A stretch of DNA of 64,000 nucleotides from contig NZ_JAATVW010000016.1 in the NCBI RefSeq assembly GCF_011947225.1, positions 1 through 64,000 on the forward strand, given 5' to 3'. Positions 42,781 through 54,751 of the stretch are shown here, piece after piece (positions within the stretch are counted from its first letter, which is position 1; every line of letters begins with the position of its first letter). The DNA comes from Planosporangium flavigriseum (lineage in GTDB: Bacteria; Actinomycetota; Actinomycetes; Mycobacteriales; Micromonosporaceae). The notes below the pieces were generated by a model. The model saw nothing but the letters and a program-made list of their open reading frames with translations, did no database searches and was not told the DNA's origin. Position numbers and translations under genes: made by a program.

Positions 42781-43039
42781 AGCCCTCGGGGCGGTTGAGC
42801 AGCGCGACGGCGATGCTGTGCACCGCGTCGAGGTCCGCCGGGTCGGTCAACCTGGTCTTGGCGCCGGTGGCCGTGTACCACTCCGCCGCGTCCTTGTACT
42901 GCACCCGCAGCACGACGTTGCCGCCGTCGTCGAGTTCCGTACGCAGGGTCAGCTCGCCGGTCACGACGCCGACCTCGTCGGTCATGACGCCGCCCGGTCC
43001 GGCCGTTACGTCGGTTGTCCGCTGCTCTGCCACTGGCAT
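42779..43039 (-). CDS. small conserved-looking protein, unknown
   Basis: 86 residues from ATG 43039 (an ATG at 42985 is also possible). The core DEVGVVTGELTLRTELDDGG, NVVLRVQYKDAAEWYTATGA and AVHSIAVALLNRPEG looks like a short beta-rich domain with a C-terminal helix. No family recognised. Its start overlaps the end of the HNH nuclease gene, so it is probably co-transcribed with it. A transport or catalytic role is not suggested. Confidence 0.6.
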   Translation of the reverse strand: MPVAEQRTTDVTAGPGGVMTDEVGVVTGELTLRTELDDGGNVVLRVQYKDAAEWYTATGAKTRLTDPADLDAVHSIAVALLNRPEG

Positions 43040-43662
43040 GTCCCCAACATATCGACGAGAGCCTTCTTTTCCGTCTCGGTCACCGTCAACTGCCAGTACC
43101 GCTTCACGGTGACCCAGTCCTGGGCGTACTGGCACCAGTACCCGCGGTACGGAGGCTTCCACTGTGACGGGTCCTGATCACCTTTTGCCCTGTTGACGCT
43201 CGATGAAACGGCGAACAGTTGCGGGCGGGTGATGTCGTTGGCGAACTGCGACCGCTTGTCGTCGCTCCAGGAGTTGGCGCCGGAGCGCCAGGCGTTCGCG
43301 AGCGGGACCATATGGTCGATGTCGAGCGCGCTGGCGTCGTTGACGGTCTTGTTGTCGTAGCGGCTGTGCCACTGTCCACTCGTGATGCGGCAGTTCTGGT
43401 TGACATTTACCGACTTGCCGTCCCGTTTGAGGACGAATTCCCGGGTGTCGCAGCCGTTGCCTTGCTGGCTCCAGTGCGGGAAGCGGTCGCGGCTGTACCC
43501 GGCCATGGACTGGGATGTCGCGACGGTCAGCCCGTCGAGTTCGTGTTGGGCGCGGGACGGGTCGGTGCTGGGGCTGGTTCCGGAACTGGCCTGAACACAG
43601 CCGCTGGCCGACAGCGCGGTGCCGAGGGCCAGCACCGCGGCGAGGAGACGAGGGGTACGCAC
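43006..43662 (-). CDS. secreted HNH-family nuclease lipoprotein
   Basis: 218-residue lipoprotein. Signal peptide LLAAVLALGTALSASGC with lipidation Cys. The nuclease core is of the DUF1524/GmrSD C-terminal HNH type: ALDIDHMVPLANAWRSGA holds the DxDH pair, and VNRAKGDQDPSQWKPP with YWCQYAQDW supplies the Asn/Lys part. C-C pairs suggest disulfides. It should act outside the cell on DNA. GTG start. The same domain in many actinomycetes is a single exported enzyme whose biological role is not known. Confidence 0.85.
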   Translation of the reverse strand: MRTPRLLAAVLALGTALSASGCVQASSGTSPSTDPSRAQHELDGLTVATSQSMAGYSRDRFPHWSQQGNGCDTREFVLKRDGKSVNVNQNCRITSGQWHSRYDNKTVNDASALDIDHMVPLANAWRSGANSWSDDKRSQFANDITRPQLFAVSSSVNRAKGDQDPSQWKPPYRGYWCQYAQDWVTVKRYWQLTVTETEKKALVDMLGTCQWQSSGQPT

Positions 43663-43749
43663 ACCGCTAATGTGGATGATGCGCCCGTGCCCCTACCAGC
43701 ACGGCACGGCGCAGTATTCGTCACAACTTCGACACTTGTTGATCGCCAT

Positions 43750-43789
43750 GAAATGTCCGGCCGGCCCGCGCGGGCCGGCCGGACATTTC
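43750..43789. terminator. 40-bp perfect palindrome after leuA
   Basis: Bases 43750-43789 are a perfect palindrome. The outer arms are GAAATGTCC and GGACATTTC, around the core CCGGCCCGCGCGGGCCGG. It lies ten bases past the leuA stop on the minus strand. The core is shared with the palindrome at 31849-31896. Confidence 0.88.
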
Positions 43790-43799
43790 CTGAGTGGGA

Positions 43800-45551
<1,752 letters not shown>

Positions 45552-45606
45552 TCATGGCGAAAGGGACGATCCGTGAGAGGGGATCGACCGGCTGCGCTCG
45601 GCGCTC

Positions 45607-45693
45607 TTAGGCGGTGGCGCGCGTGCACTCCGCGACGAGGTGCCGGCCGGATGGGGCCTCGTCGCGGCACGGAAGAAGAAGCGCCTGCCACAT
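45607..45693 (-). promoter_or_regulatory. candidate leuA leader peptide with CTT-CTT-CTT leucine codons
   Basis: A 28-codon minus-strand ORF starts MWQALLLPCRDE and ends in TAA at 45607-45609. Codons 5-7 are three consecutive CTT, a leucine codon rare in this GC-rich genome; they cover 45673-45681. A perfect 11-pair hairpin (45630-45640 with 45657-45667) begins five bases downstream, so a ribosome stalled at the Leu codons would cover its first arm. This is the layout of a transcription attenuator for leucine genes. There is no clear ribosome site; the message may be leaderless. The ORF ends 73 bases before leuA. Inferred, not proven. Confidence 0.6.
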
Positions 45694-45716
45694 GACGATT
45701 GACACGGTACATCACG

Positions 45717-45734
45717 CCTGACGTCGACGTCAGG
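45717..45734. promoter_or_regulatory. 18-bp perfect palindrome upstream of the leuA leader
   Basis: CCTGACGTCGACGTCAGG lies 24 bases upstream of the leader ATG. Its position suggests an operator overlapping the leuA promoter. The cognate regulator is not in the window. Confidence 0.5.
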
Positions 45735-45823
45735 GGAACAGCCAATGCTTGTTAGTGACGTACGCCCTGGTCAGGGCGTTCGATCAGGTGTGAAATGGGA
45801 TTGCGGTCCAAATAGTGAGAACA

Positions 45824-46582
45824 CTACTTCGTGGACGGGGAGGCGGACGTGGCCGGCGCGGGTGGCGGCGCGGCGGTCGGCAGCAGCGGTCCGGCGGTGA
45901 CGGGTGCGGGTAGCGCGATGGTCGGAGGGCCCGGCGTCACCGGCGTGGTGAGCAAGAGCGTCCCGAAGGCGGCCTTCGCCGCCGTCAACGTGCCGTCCAC
46001 GTCGTAGCAGTAGCTCCCCGCATCGACCGGTGCGGCGATCGCCACCGTGTTGGCCTCGACCGAGAAGCACGAGCCCCGCGCTCCGGTCAGTGGCGGGGCG
46101 GTGGCGACCGAGATCGGTGACTGGCGGTCGGTCAGGGGGTCGAGCCAGTCCACGAACGGGTGCTGCACCTGCGGGTCCGCCCAGCCCGGGAACGACGCGT
46201 CCGGGGCTTTCACACAGGCGGCACCCGCGCCGGACGTACGGCACTGGAAGAGGCCGCTCCGGTTGCTGACGAGCGCGATGTCGGCCTGGCCGCCCAGCGC
46301 GCCACCCGGCACGTCGACGCGCCAGGCGCCGTCGGCGGCGAGTGTGACGGTCACGGTCCGCGCGGGGCGCCCGGCCTGCTGCAACGAGTACCCGGCGGTG
46401 AACCGGTGGTCCTTGGCCGCGGCCACCAGGCCGGCCAGTTGGGTACGCGCGTCCAGCGGGGCCGTCGACTGGGACGACTGCTCGGCGGTGGTGGCCACGG
46501 GCGGGGCCGACGAACCGGCGCAGCCGGAGGCGGTGAACGCCGCGAGTGCCAGTACGGGGATCGAAGCCTTGAGGCTACGCAT
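45824..46582 (-). CDS. lipoprotein, unknown
   Basis: 252 residues. Signal peptide VLALAAFTASGC with lipidation Cys at about 21. A Ser/Thr/Pro-rich segment is followed by a domain with FTAGYSLQQAGRPARTVTVT, DGAWRVDVPGGALGGQADIA, LFQCRTSGAGAACV and FSVEANTVAIAAPVDAGSYC, and a Pro/Ala-rich end. The central domain looks like the beta-sheet lipid-carrier-like folds of some actinobacterial lipoproteins, but the match is only by pattern. It is upstream of the leuA region on the same strand and divergent from lysC. Confidence 0.7.
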   Translation of the reverse strand: MRSLKASIPVLALAAFTASGCAGSSAPPVATTAEQSSQSTAPLDARTQLAGLVAAAKDHRFTAGYSLQQAGRPARTVTVTLAADGAWRVDVPGGALGGQADIALVSNRSGLFQCRTSGAGAACVKAPDASFPGWADPQVQHPFVDWLDPLTDRQSPISVATAPPLTGARGSCFSVEANTVAIAAPVDAGSYCYDVDGTLTAAKAAFGTLLLTTPVTPGPPTIALPAPVTAGPLLPTAAPPPAPATSASPSTK

Positions 46583-46745
46583 CGCGCCATTCTGGCGGGT
46601 TTATCGGGAGGATGGTGGGAACGCCACTCCCGGCGGTTTAGGGTACGCCGGTACGCTCATGGGGTCCCACATGCGCCGCCGGCCTGTCCTCACCGCGGAG
46701 GGAGACCACCGGCGGCGTTGGCACGTGTGAAGGGAATTGACCGAC

Positions 46746-48011
<1,266 letters not shown>

Positions 48012-48016
48012 CTCCC

Positions 48017-49075
48017 ATGCCCGGGCTGCCCACCCTGGCCGTGGTCGGGGCGACCGGCGCGGTCGGCACCGTCATGTGCGAGCTGTTGTCCTCGCGCAAG
48101 AACCTGTGGGGCGAGATCCGGCTTGTCGCGTCGGAGCGTTCGGCAGGCAGGACGATCGTGGTCCGCGGTGAGGAGCTGACGGTCCGGGCCCTGTCGCCGG
48201 AGGTGTTCGAGGGCGTCGACGTCGCCATGTTCGACGTGCCGGACGAGGTGGCGGCGGAGTGGGCTCCGATCGCGACCAAGTACGGCGCGGTCGCCGTGGA
48301 CAACTCCGGCGCTTTCAGGATGGACCCGGACGTCCCGTTGGTGGTCCCCGAGATCAACCCGGGGCAGGTGCGCAGCCGGCCGAAGGGCATCATCGCCAAC
48401 GCCAACTGCACCACGCTCGCGATGATCGTCGCGATCGCGCCGCTGCACCGCGAGTACGGGCTCAAGGAGCTGGTGCTCGCCAGCTACCAGGCGGTGTCGG
48501 GTGCCGGCCAGGTCGGCATCGACACCCTGCTGGGACAGATCGACAAGGTCAGCGGGGATCGTGCGCTCGGCTCCCGCTCGGGCGACGTGCGCCAGGCGGT
48601 CGGCGACGACCTCGGCCCGTTCCCGGCGCCGCTGGCGCTGAACGTGGTCCCGTGGGCCGGGTCGCTGCGTGACGGCGGCTGGTCGAGCGAAGAGCTGAAG
48701 ATGCGCAACGAGTCGCGCAAGATCCTCGGCCTGCCCGACCTGAAGGTCTCTGCCACCTGCGTACGGGTGCCCGTGGTGACCGGCCACTCGGTCGCGGTGC
48801 ACGCGGTGTTCGGTACCGAGGTCGACGCCGAGGGTGCGCGCGAGGCGCTGCGCCACGCGCCCGGCGTGATCCTCGTTGACGACCCGGCGGCAGAGGAGTT
48901 CCCGATGCCGATCGACGCGGTGGGCACCGACCCGTCCTGGGTGGGGCGGATCCGCCGCTCGCTGGACGACCCGCGCGCGCTCGACCTGTTCGTGACGGGC
49001 GACAACCTGCGCAAGGGCGCCGCCCTGAACACCGCGCAGATCGCCGAACTGCTGGCGGCCGAGCTCAGCCGCTAG
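48017..49075 (+). CDS. asd: aspartate-semialdehyde dehydrogenase
   Basis: 352-residue enzyme reducing aspartyl phosphate to the semialdehyde with NADPH. GATGAVG at 11-17 binds NADP, ANANCTT at 127-133 holds the catalytic Cys131, and SYQAVSGAG with later RVPVVTGHSVAVH carries the active-site His. GGGAGGTAGC precedes the ATG. Together with lysC it supplies the branch point for diaminopimelate, needed for the cell wall. Confidence 0.94.
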   Translation: MPGLPTLAVVGATGAVGTVMCELLSSRKNLWGEIRLVASERSAGRTIVVRGEELTVRALSPEVFEGVDVAMFDVPDEVAAEWAPIATKYGAVAVDNSGAFRMDPDVPLVVPEINPGQVRSRPKGIIANANCTTLAMIVAIAPLHREYGLKELVLASYQAVSGAGQVGIDTLLGQIDKVSGDRALGSRSGDVRQAVGDDLGPFPAPLALNVVPWAGSLRDGGWSSEELKMRNESRKILGLPDLKVSATCVRVPVVTGHSVAVHAVFGTEVDAEGAREALRHAPGVILVDDPAAEEFPMPIDAVGTDPSWVGRIRRSLDDPRALDLFVTGDNLRKGAALNTAQIAELLAAELSR

Positions 49076-49193
49076 CACGTGCCGCCGCGCCAGGTCGCCG
49101 GCTGTGGCCGACCCCGCTACAGACCGTGCGATATTGGTGCTCTTCCATTTTGATGGATGACACGCTGTTGATCCGAGCCGTACTGTCAGCCGC

Positions 49194-49661
49194 ATGACTC
49201 AGGTGGAGACATCGACGGCCGCTGTTCAACGCCGAAAGCTATGGCTGCCCTTCTCGATCGCCGCTGTGTCGGTGGCCGTCGCAGCCGCCGCTGTCGTGGC
49301 GCTGTGGCCCAAGCAGAGCGGCCTCGACAAGCTCGCTGCCCGTGACGAGCAGGGCGCCGAGGCCTGCGGCATGCTCGCAACCTGGCTACGTGGCGACCTG
49401 CGCAGCCCGTACACCGGCCAAAACGAAGACAAGGCGAGCGTTTCGCTCCTCGTCTCCGGGCGGGCCGCCGCTGCCACCACGCCCGCTATTCGCGATGCGG
49501 TCGGCGCTACCGCCGTGGACGAGAAGACCCTGGCGATGCTGCGTGCCGGCGGTTACTTCGCCCACACCCCCCGGGTCACCCACCTGCAGAACCTGCATGC
49601 CGGCTGTGCCGGCGCCGGCGTCGAGATGCCGGCTTACACCGACAGCCCCAAGCGGGGGTAG
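49194..49661 (+). CDS. secreted/anchored hypothetical protein
   Basis: 155 residues with a single N-terminal membrane segment (LPFSIAAVSVAVAAAAVVALW) at 18-38 and an exported domain. QGAEACGMLATWLRGDLRSP and MLRAGGYFAHTPRVTHLQNL, with two Cys (CGM and HAGCAG), could form a disulfide. No family recognised. A promoter is likely in the 118-base gap after asd. It converges with the XPB gene, 12 bases away. Confidence 0.65.
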   Translation: MTQVETSTAAVQRRKLWLPFSIAAVSVAVAAAAVVALWPKQSGLDKLAARDEQGAEACGMLATWLRGDLRSPYTGQNEDKASVSLLVSGRAAAATTPAIRDAVGATAVDEKTLAMLRAGGYFAHTPRVTHLQNLHAGCAGAGVEMPAYTDSPKRG

Positions 49662-49673
49662 TTACGGTGCGCG

Positions 49674-51317
49674 TCAGGCGGACAGCACGTCGTCGGCGTC
49701 GACGATGTTGTACGCGTAGCCCTGCTCCGCGAGGAACCGCTGCCGGTGGGCCGCGTACTCGGTGTCGATGGTGTCGCGCGCGACGACCGTGTAGAAGTGC
49801 GCCTGCCGGCCGTCGGCCTTCGGCCGGAGCACCCGGCCCAGCCGCTGCGCCTCCTCCTGCCGGGAGCCGTACGTGCCCGACACCTGGATCGCCACCGCCG
49901 CCTCCGGCAGGTCGATCGAGAAGTTGCCGACCCGCGAGATCACCAGCGTGGAGAGCTCACCCGACCGGAACGCGTCGAACAGCCGCTCGCGCTCCTTCGT
50001 CGTCGTCGAACCCTGTACGACGGGCGCCTCCAGGTACTCGCCGAGCTCGTGCAACTGGTCGATGTAGGCGCCGATGACGAGGACCTGCTCACCGGCGTGC
50101 TTGTCGACCAGCGCCTTGACCACTGGCAGCTTCGCCGGTGCCGTCGCGGCGAACCGGTAGCGCGCCTCGGGCTCGGCGGTCGCGTACGCCATCCGCTCGT
50201 CCTCGGCTAGCGTCACCCGCACCTCGGTACACGAAGCCGGCGCGATCCAGCCCTGTGCCTCGATGTCCTTCCACGGGGCGTCGTAGCGCTTCGGGCCGAT
50301 AAGGCTGAACACGTCACCTTCGCGGCCGTCCTCCCGTACGAGCGTGGCGGTGAGGCCGAGCCGGCGGCGGGCCTGCAGGTCGGCGGTGAAGCGGAAGATG
50401 GGCGCGGGCAGCAGGTGCACCTCGTCGTAGATGACCAGGCCCCAGTCGCGGGCGCTGAAGAGATCCAGGTGGGTGAACGCGCCGCCGCGCCGGGAGGTCA
50501 GCACCTGGTAGGTCGCGATGGTGACCGGCCGGATCTCCTTGCGCTCCCCGGAGTACTCGCCGATCTCGTCCTCGGTCAGCGAGGTGCGCGCGAGGAGCTC
50601 GCGCTTCCACTGGTGACCGGCGACGGTGTTGGTCACCAGGATCAGGGTCGTCGCCTTGGCCTCCGCCATCGCGCCGGCGCCGACCATGGTCTTGCCCGCG
50701 CCACACGGCAGTACGACCACGCCGGAGCCGCCGGCCCAGAACGAGTCGACCGCCTCCCGCTGGTACGACCGCAGCTTCCAGCCGTCTTCGGCGAGGTCGA
50801 TGGAGTGCGCCTCGCCGTCGACGTACCCGGCCAGGTCTTCGGCCGGCCAGCCCAGCTTGAGCAGGGCCTGCTTGAGCCGCCCGCGTTCGGACGGGTGGAC
50901 CACGATCGTGTCCTGATCAAGGCGGGCGCCCAGCATGCCGGCGAGCTTCTTGGACTTGGCGACCTCGACGAGCACCGCCCGGTCGGACGCCTGCAGCACC
51001 AGGCCGTGGTTCGGGTGGTTGACCAGCTGCAGCCGGCCGTACCGGTCCATCGTCTCGGCGACATCGACCAGCAGCGCGTGCGGCACCGGGTAGCGCGAGA
51101 AGCGCAGCAACGTGTCGACGACGCTCTCGGCGTCGTGGCCCGCGGCGCGGGCGTTCCAGAGCCCCAGCGGGGTCAGCCGGTAGGTGTGCACGTGCTCCGG
51201 CGAGCGTTCCAGCTCCGCGAACGGTGCGATAGCCATCCGGCAGGCCTGGGCGTCCGGGTGGTCGATCTCGAGGAGCAGGGTCTTGTCGGACTGGACGATC
51301 AATGGGCCGTCGGTCAA
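49674..51317 (-). CDS. XPB-type DNA repair helicase
   Basis: 547-residue superfamily 2 helicase, the bacterial XPB. Residues 1-180 form the damage-recognition/N-terminal part. RSYQREAVDSFWAGGSGVVV leads to Walker A PCGAGKT at 204-210, then motif II DEVH at 297-300 and LGLTATLVREDGREGDVFSL. The C-terminal half has the second RecA fold, with VISRVGNFSIDLPEAAVAIQ and the RQEEAQRLGRVLRPK motif VI. It unwinds DNA 3'-5' and probably acts in repair. The start is a TTG at 51317 with GGAGGA upstream. A partner helicase-associated gene is three genes away. Confidence 0.93.
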   Translation of the reverse strand: MTDGPLIVQSDKTLLLEIDHPDAQACRMAIAPFAELERSPEHVHTYRLTPLGLWNARAAGHDAESVVDTLLRFSRYPVPHALLVDVAETMDRYGRLQLVNHPNHGLVLQASDRAVLVEVAKSKKLAGMLGARLDQDTIVVHPSERGRLKQALLKLGWPAEDLAGYVDGEAHSIDLAEDGWKLRSYQREAVDSFWAGGSGVVVLPCGAGKTMVGAGAMAEAKATTLILVTNTVAGHQWKRELLARTSLTEDEIGEYSGERKEIRPVTIATYQVLTSRRGGAFTHLDLFSARDWGLVIYDEVHLLPAPIFRFTADLQARRRLGLTATLVREDGREGDVFSLIGPKRYDAPWKDIEAQGWIAPASCTEVRVTLAEDERMAYATAEPEARYRFAATAPAKLPVVKALVDKHAGEQVLVIGAYIDQLHELGEYLEAPVVQGSTTTKERERLFDAFRSGELSTLVISRVGNFSIDLPEAAVAIQVSGTYGSRQEEAQRLGRVLRPKADGRQAHFYTVVARDTIDTEYAAHRQRFLAEQGYAYNIVDADDVLSA

Positions 51318-51486
51318 GGGGTCCTCCGTTGCAGACAGACGTTCCAGTGTGGCACGGGACGCCCGGTGCCAGAGATCCGTAATGGCGGGTCAGCGGCTGC
51401 CGATGTCGACAAGAAGTCCTTGCTGCGGAGCAACCTCGGACCGGGGCATGGGCGTCATTAGTCATGACGGTCACGGGGAGGAACAG

Positions 51487-52335
51487 ATGGCGCGGAGGCG
51501 CAAGCCCTGGATGGCGATCACGCTCGCGGTGATCGCCGTGACCGTCACGGTGGGAGCCGGGGCGTACGTGTTCGGGTCGGCCCGGGCGGCCGTCGCCCAG
51601 CAGCCGCTACCGCCGGCCGCCGGGGCCGACACAACGGGGGTGGGCACGTCCCCCGGCCCCACTCCTTCGACAGTGGCCACCCCCTCGCCGGAGCCCACCC
51701 CCTCGCCGGAGCCTCCGGTCCCGGCCGAGTGTCAGGGCGGGGACAGTCAGACCGAGGTCGAATCCGCGTTGGCCAGGATCGACGGGTACAGGTCGATCAC
51801 CGTCGACGGGGTCCAGACGGTGGCCGACTGCGAAGTGGTCAAAAAGTTCCAGACCAGGTACGGAATCAGCCCGGCCGCCGGTCGGGCCGGTCCCACGACG
51901 GCGGCGGTGGCCCGGCGGCTGGCCGCCAGCCTGGAGGCCGCCGAGCAGGCCAAGTGCCGGGTCAAGGGCCCGGCGCTGACGATCTGCATCGACCTGACCC
52001 AGCAGACGGCGTGGGCTGTGCGCGACGGGGCCGTCGTGTGGGGGCCGACGGTCGTGCGTACCGGCATGCGCGGCGGCTACCAGACCCCGACCGGCACGTA
52101 CGAGATCTTCCGGCGGGCGAAGCGGGAATGGTCGGTGCCCTACAAGGTCTGGCTGCCGTACTGGCAAGCGTTCAACGGCGGCATCGGGTTCCACGAGACG
52201 ACCACGTACATCCATGACGGCTCGCTCGGCTCGCACGGCTGCGTCAACCTGCTGCACGCCGACGCGGTGGCGCTGTGGAGCACAGCGGGCGTCGGTACGA
52301 CCGTCAAGGTCTTCGGCAACCGCCCCGGCACCTGA
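51487..52335 (+). CDS. L,D-transpeptidase with peptidoglycan-binding domain
   Basis: 282-residue exported enzyme. Membrane anchor WMAITLAVIAVTVTVGAGAYV at 8-28, a Pro/Ser/Thr linker, a PG_binding_1-like segment (ESALARIDGYRSITVDGVQT to ARRLAAS) and a YkuD catalytic domain. The active site is GFHETTTYIHDGSLGSHGCV, with His236 and the nucleophile Cys252 in SHGCVNL. It makes 3-3 cross-links or anchors proteins in peptidoglycan, which would be insensitive to most penicillins. ATG at 51487 follows GGGGAGGA. Between XPB and the helicase-associated gene. Confidence 0.92.
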   Translation: MARRRKPWMAITLAVIAVTVTVGAGAYVFGSARAAVAQQPLPPAAGADTTGVGTSPGPTPSTVATPSPEPTPSPEPPVPAECQGGDSQTEVESALARIDGYRSITVDGVQTVADCEVVKKFQTRYGISPAAGRAGPTTAAVARRLAASLEAAEQAKCRVKGPALTICIDLTQQTAWAVRDGAVVWGPTVVRTGMRGGYQTPTGTYEIFRRAKREWSVPYKVWLPYWQAFNGGIGFHETTTYIHDGSLGSHGCVNLLHADAVALWSTAGVGTTVKVFGNRPGT

Positions 52336-52360
52336 TCTTCTCCCGCCCGTCCCGGGATCA

Positions 52361-54751
52361 TCAGGTAGAGGTCTCCTCCGGGACCGCGGCCGTGATGCGG
52401 TGCAGCGCGAACGTGTGCAGCATCTCGGTGCGCTCGTCCTCGGCGCGCAGGTACCCGGCACCCATCGACACCGGCCGCACCAGGCGCGAGTTGGTCGCTC
52501 CGTGCGCGTCGACGTAACCCACCCACACCCGCGCCTTGTCCCGTAGCGCCTGCTGCAGTACGGCCATGGCCTGGGTGTGTGCCTGCGCGCCGGACAGCCC
52601 GGCCGTCCCGCCGTTCGCCCGTACGGTCACCGGGGCTCGGCGGGCGGCGCGCGTCGCGGCATCCCCGCGGCGTAGCTGCTCCACGATGCCGGCCAGCCGG
52701 GCGGTGGTGAGCCGCGGCGCGGTCATCGGGTCCTCGACCCGCCGAGGTGGGCCCACCGGGCGGGCCGAGGCGCGTGGGGAGCGCGGTTGCGTCAGTACGG
52801 CCGTGCCGGTGGCGTCCTCAGGTACCGGCGAGTACCCCGCCTCCCGCAGCGCGGCCAGCAGCCGGCCGGGCGCGTATGGCGTGATCAGCACCGTCGGAGC
52901 CAGCCGCCGCAGGCTGAGCATGGACAGGCGCCGGTCGGCGAGCACCTCGGCCAGCAGCGCCTCGTCGTCGCCGCGCAGATAGGCCCCGGCCGACCCGACG
53001 CGCAGGCCACCGTGGCGCCGCGACACGTCGTCGATCAGGTAGGCCAGCGCCTGCGGCACGGGCGTACGGGAGCGCCGCGCGAACAGCGCGTGGAGGTCGG
53101 CCGCCACGTACCCGCTGTCCAGCGCCCGGCGGACCGAGTCGGCCGTGACCCGGTACACGCTGGCCGACTCGGCGTCGGCGACCAGCGCCAACTCGCCCGC
53201 GAGCGCCGGCTCCGGCGGCCCGGGGACGACGACGGTCAGGTCCGCCTGTACCAGGACATGGTCGACCGGCGCCGGCAGCAGCGCGTCGAGCGCCTCGACC
53301 GCCGCCGACGCCGGCGGCTCCGGGGTCAGGCCGAGCGGATCGGAGTCCGGATCGATCTGCTCGGCGGCTGCCACCTCGGCGACCAGCGACCGGGCGTACG
53401 AGGTGAGCGCGCCGAGCCCGGTCAATCCGAGCGTGGCGGCCTCGGTCACGGCCGCGTCGTACCCGGCCGACGTCGCGCCGCGACCCATCCGGCGCGGAGC
53501 CTGCCAGACCAGGACAGTCCGGACGTCCTCGGCGGTCGGCGCCGTGCCGGGCGGCAGGTCTGCGAGTACGCCCAGGATGGCCCGGCGCTGCCCGGGCGCG
53601 CCGACCCGTTCGATGTCGGCGGAGAGCGCGGGTAGCAGCCGGTCCCGGTCGTCCCGCTGGCCGACCAGGCTCGGCAGCCGGGACATGAGCAGCCAGGCGC
53701 GGGCGAGCCGGGCCCACCGCTGCCCGAGCGAGGTGATTCGCCACGTGTCGTACCCGGCGGCCGGCAGGACCACCACGTCACCGGTCTCGCCGCCCGACTC
53801 GCCGAGCAGGCCGGCCGCATGCGCGACCTCCAACAGCAGCGCGGCGATCGGCTCGGTCAGCCCGACCGCGCGGGCCAGCCGGCGCAGTTCGCGTACGCCC
53901 ACGCCGCCGGAGCGGAGGATGGGCGCGGGTTCGGCGGCGAGCGCCTCGGCGAGCGCTTCGGTCTGGCGTACGACCTCCATCGCCTGCCCGGCGCCGGCCC
54001 GGTCGACCGCCGAGATCTCGCGTACGGGCGCTTCGACCGTCGGCGGCTCCGGCTGCATCGCGCCGAGCGGCCCGACGTCCCGGCGCAGCAGCAGGGACAC
54101 CTCCCGGGGCAGTTCGACGGCATCGTCGGCGGTCGGTACGAGCAGGTGATGGGCGACCAGCCAGCCCACGGGCGAGTCGGCTGCGGGGTCGGTCAGCGCC
54201 GAGCGGCTGACCGTCCCGATCGGCGGGCCGGCGGCGAGCCGGTCGAGGACCGCTCGGGCCGCCGGGGGCGCGGCCAGCACCGTGCGCCGCAGCCCGGCGG
54301 CGTCCGCGACCAGGGCCGCCGCGTCGGCGTCGAGGTCCGCGGCGGGCCGGCCCAGGCCGGACGGGTACGGGGAGCACATCTCGTCCACGCCGGCTGCGAC
54401 GTGCAGGCTGGCGTCGGAGCCGTAGATGACCGAGAGCGCGCGCAACCGGCCGAGCGCCTCGCGTACGCGGGACTGGTCCACGCCGCCCTCGCCGGTCAGT
54501 AGCAGGACCGCCTCGACGGAGGTGGTCGCCGTGTCCGGGGCGCGGGAGACCCGCACCGCGTCGAGCACTTCGAGGGTGAACCGGTCGAGCCCGTCGAGGG
54601 CACGCGCGACCGACAGCCGTGACTGGGCGCGTACGGCGAGCGCCGAGATGTCCCCGGGCACGGGCATGACGAGGTCCGAACGCAGCGCGATGAGCGCGGC
54701 CAGTTCTTGGTCGGGCAGCGAGCGCAGGTGGTCGGCGAGTGTGGCAGCCAT
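52361..54751 (-). CDS. helicase-associated (Helicase_C_3-type) domain protein
   Basis: 796-residue actinobacterial protein that typically neighbours the XPB helicase. It starts with a helical N-terminus (LADHLRSLPDQELAALIALR), contains winged-helix-like repeats (RALDGLDRFTLEVLDAVRVS; LRRLARAVGLTEPIAALLLE) and a C-terminal third with LVQADLTVVVPGPPEPALAG, LAYLIDDVSRRHGGLRVGSA and a final WYL-like stretch (KARVWVGYVDAHGATNSRLV). It lacks a Walker A, so it is not itself a motor. Possibly a partner or regulator of XPB, or a stand-alone DNA-binding protein. ATG at 54751; a TTG at 54757 is possible. Confidence 0.8.
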   Translation of the reverse strand: MAATLADHLRSLPDQELAALIALRSDLVMPVPGDISALAVRAQSRLSVARALDGLDRFTLEVLDAVRVSRAPDTATTSVEAVLLLTGEGGVDQSRVREALGRLRALSVIYGSDASLHVAAGVDEMCSPYPSGLGRPAADLDADAAALVADAAGLRRTVLAAPPAARAVLDRLAAGPPIGTVSRSALTDPAADSPVGWLVAHHLLVPTADDAVELPREVSLLLRRDVGPLGAMQPEPPTVEAPVREISAVDRAGAGQAMEVVRQTEALAEALAAEPAPILRSGGVGVRELRRLARAVGLTEPIAALLLEVAHAAGLLGESGGETGDVVVLPAAGYDTWRITSLGQRWARLARAWLLMSRLPSLVGQRDDRDRLLPALSADIERVGAPGQRRAILGVLADLPPGTAPTAEDVRTVLVWQAPRRMGRGATSAGYDAAVTEAATLGLTGLGALTSYARSLVAEVAAAEQIDPDSDPLGLTPEPPASAAVEALDALLPAPVDHVLVQADLTVVVPGPPEPALAGELALVADAESASVYRVTADSVRRALDSGYVAADLHALFARRSRTPVPQALAYLIDDVSRRHGGLRVGSAGAYLRGDDEALLAEVLADRRLSMLSLRRLAPTVLITPYAPGRLLAALREAGYSPVPEDATGTAVLTQPRSPRASARPVGPPRRVEDPMTAPRLTTARLAGIVEQLRRGDAATRAARRAPVTVRANGGTAGLSGAQAHTQAMAVLQQALRDKARVWVGYVDAHGATNSRLVRPVSMGAGYLRAEDERTEMLHTFALHRITAAVPEETST

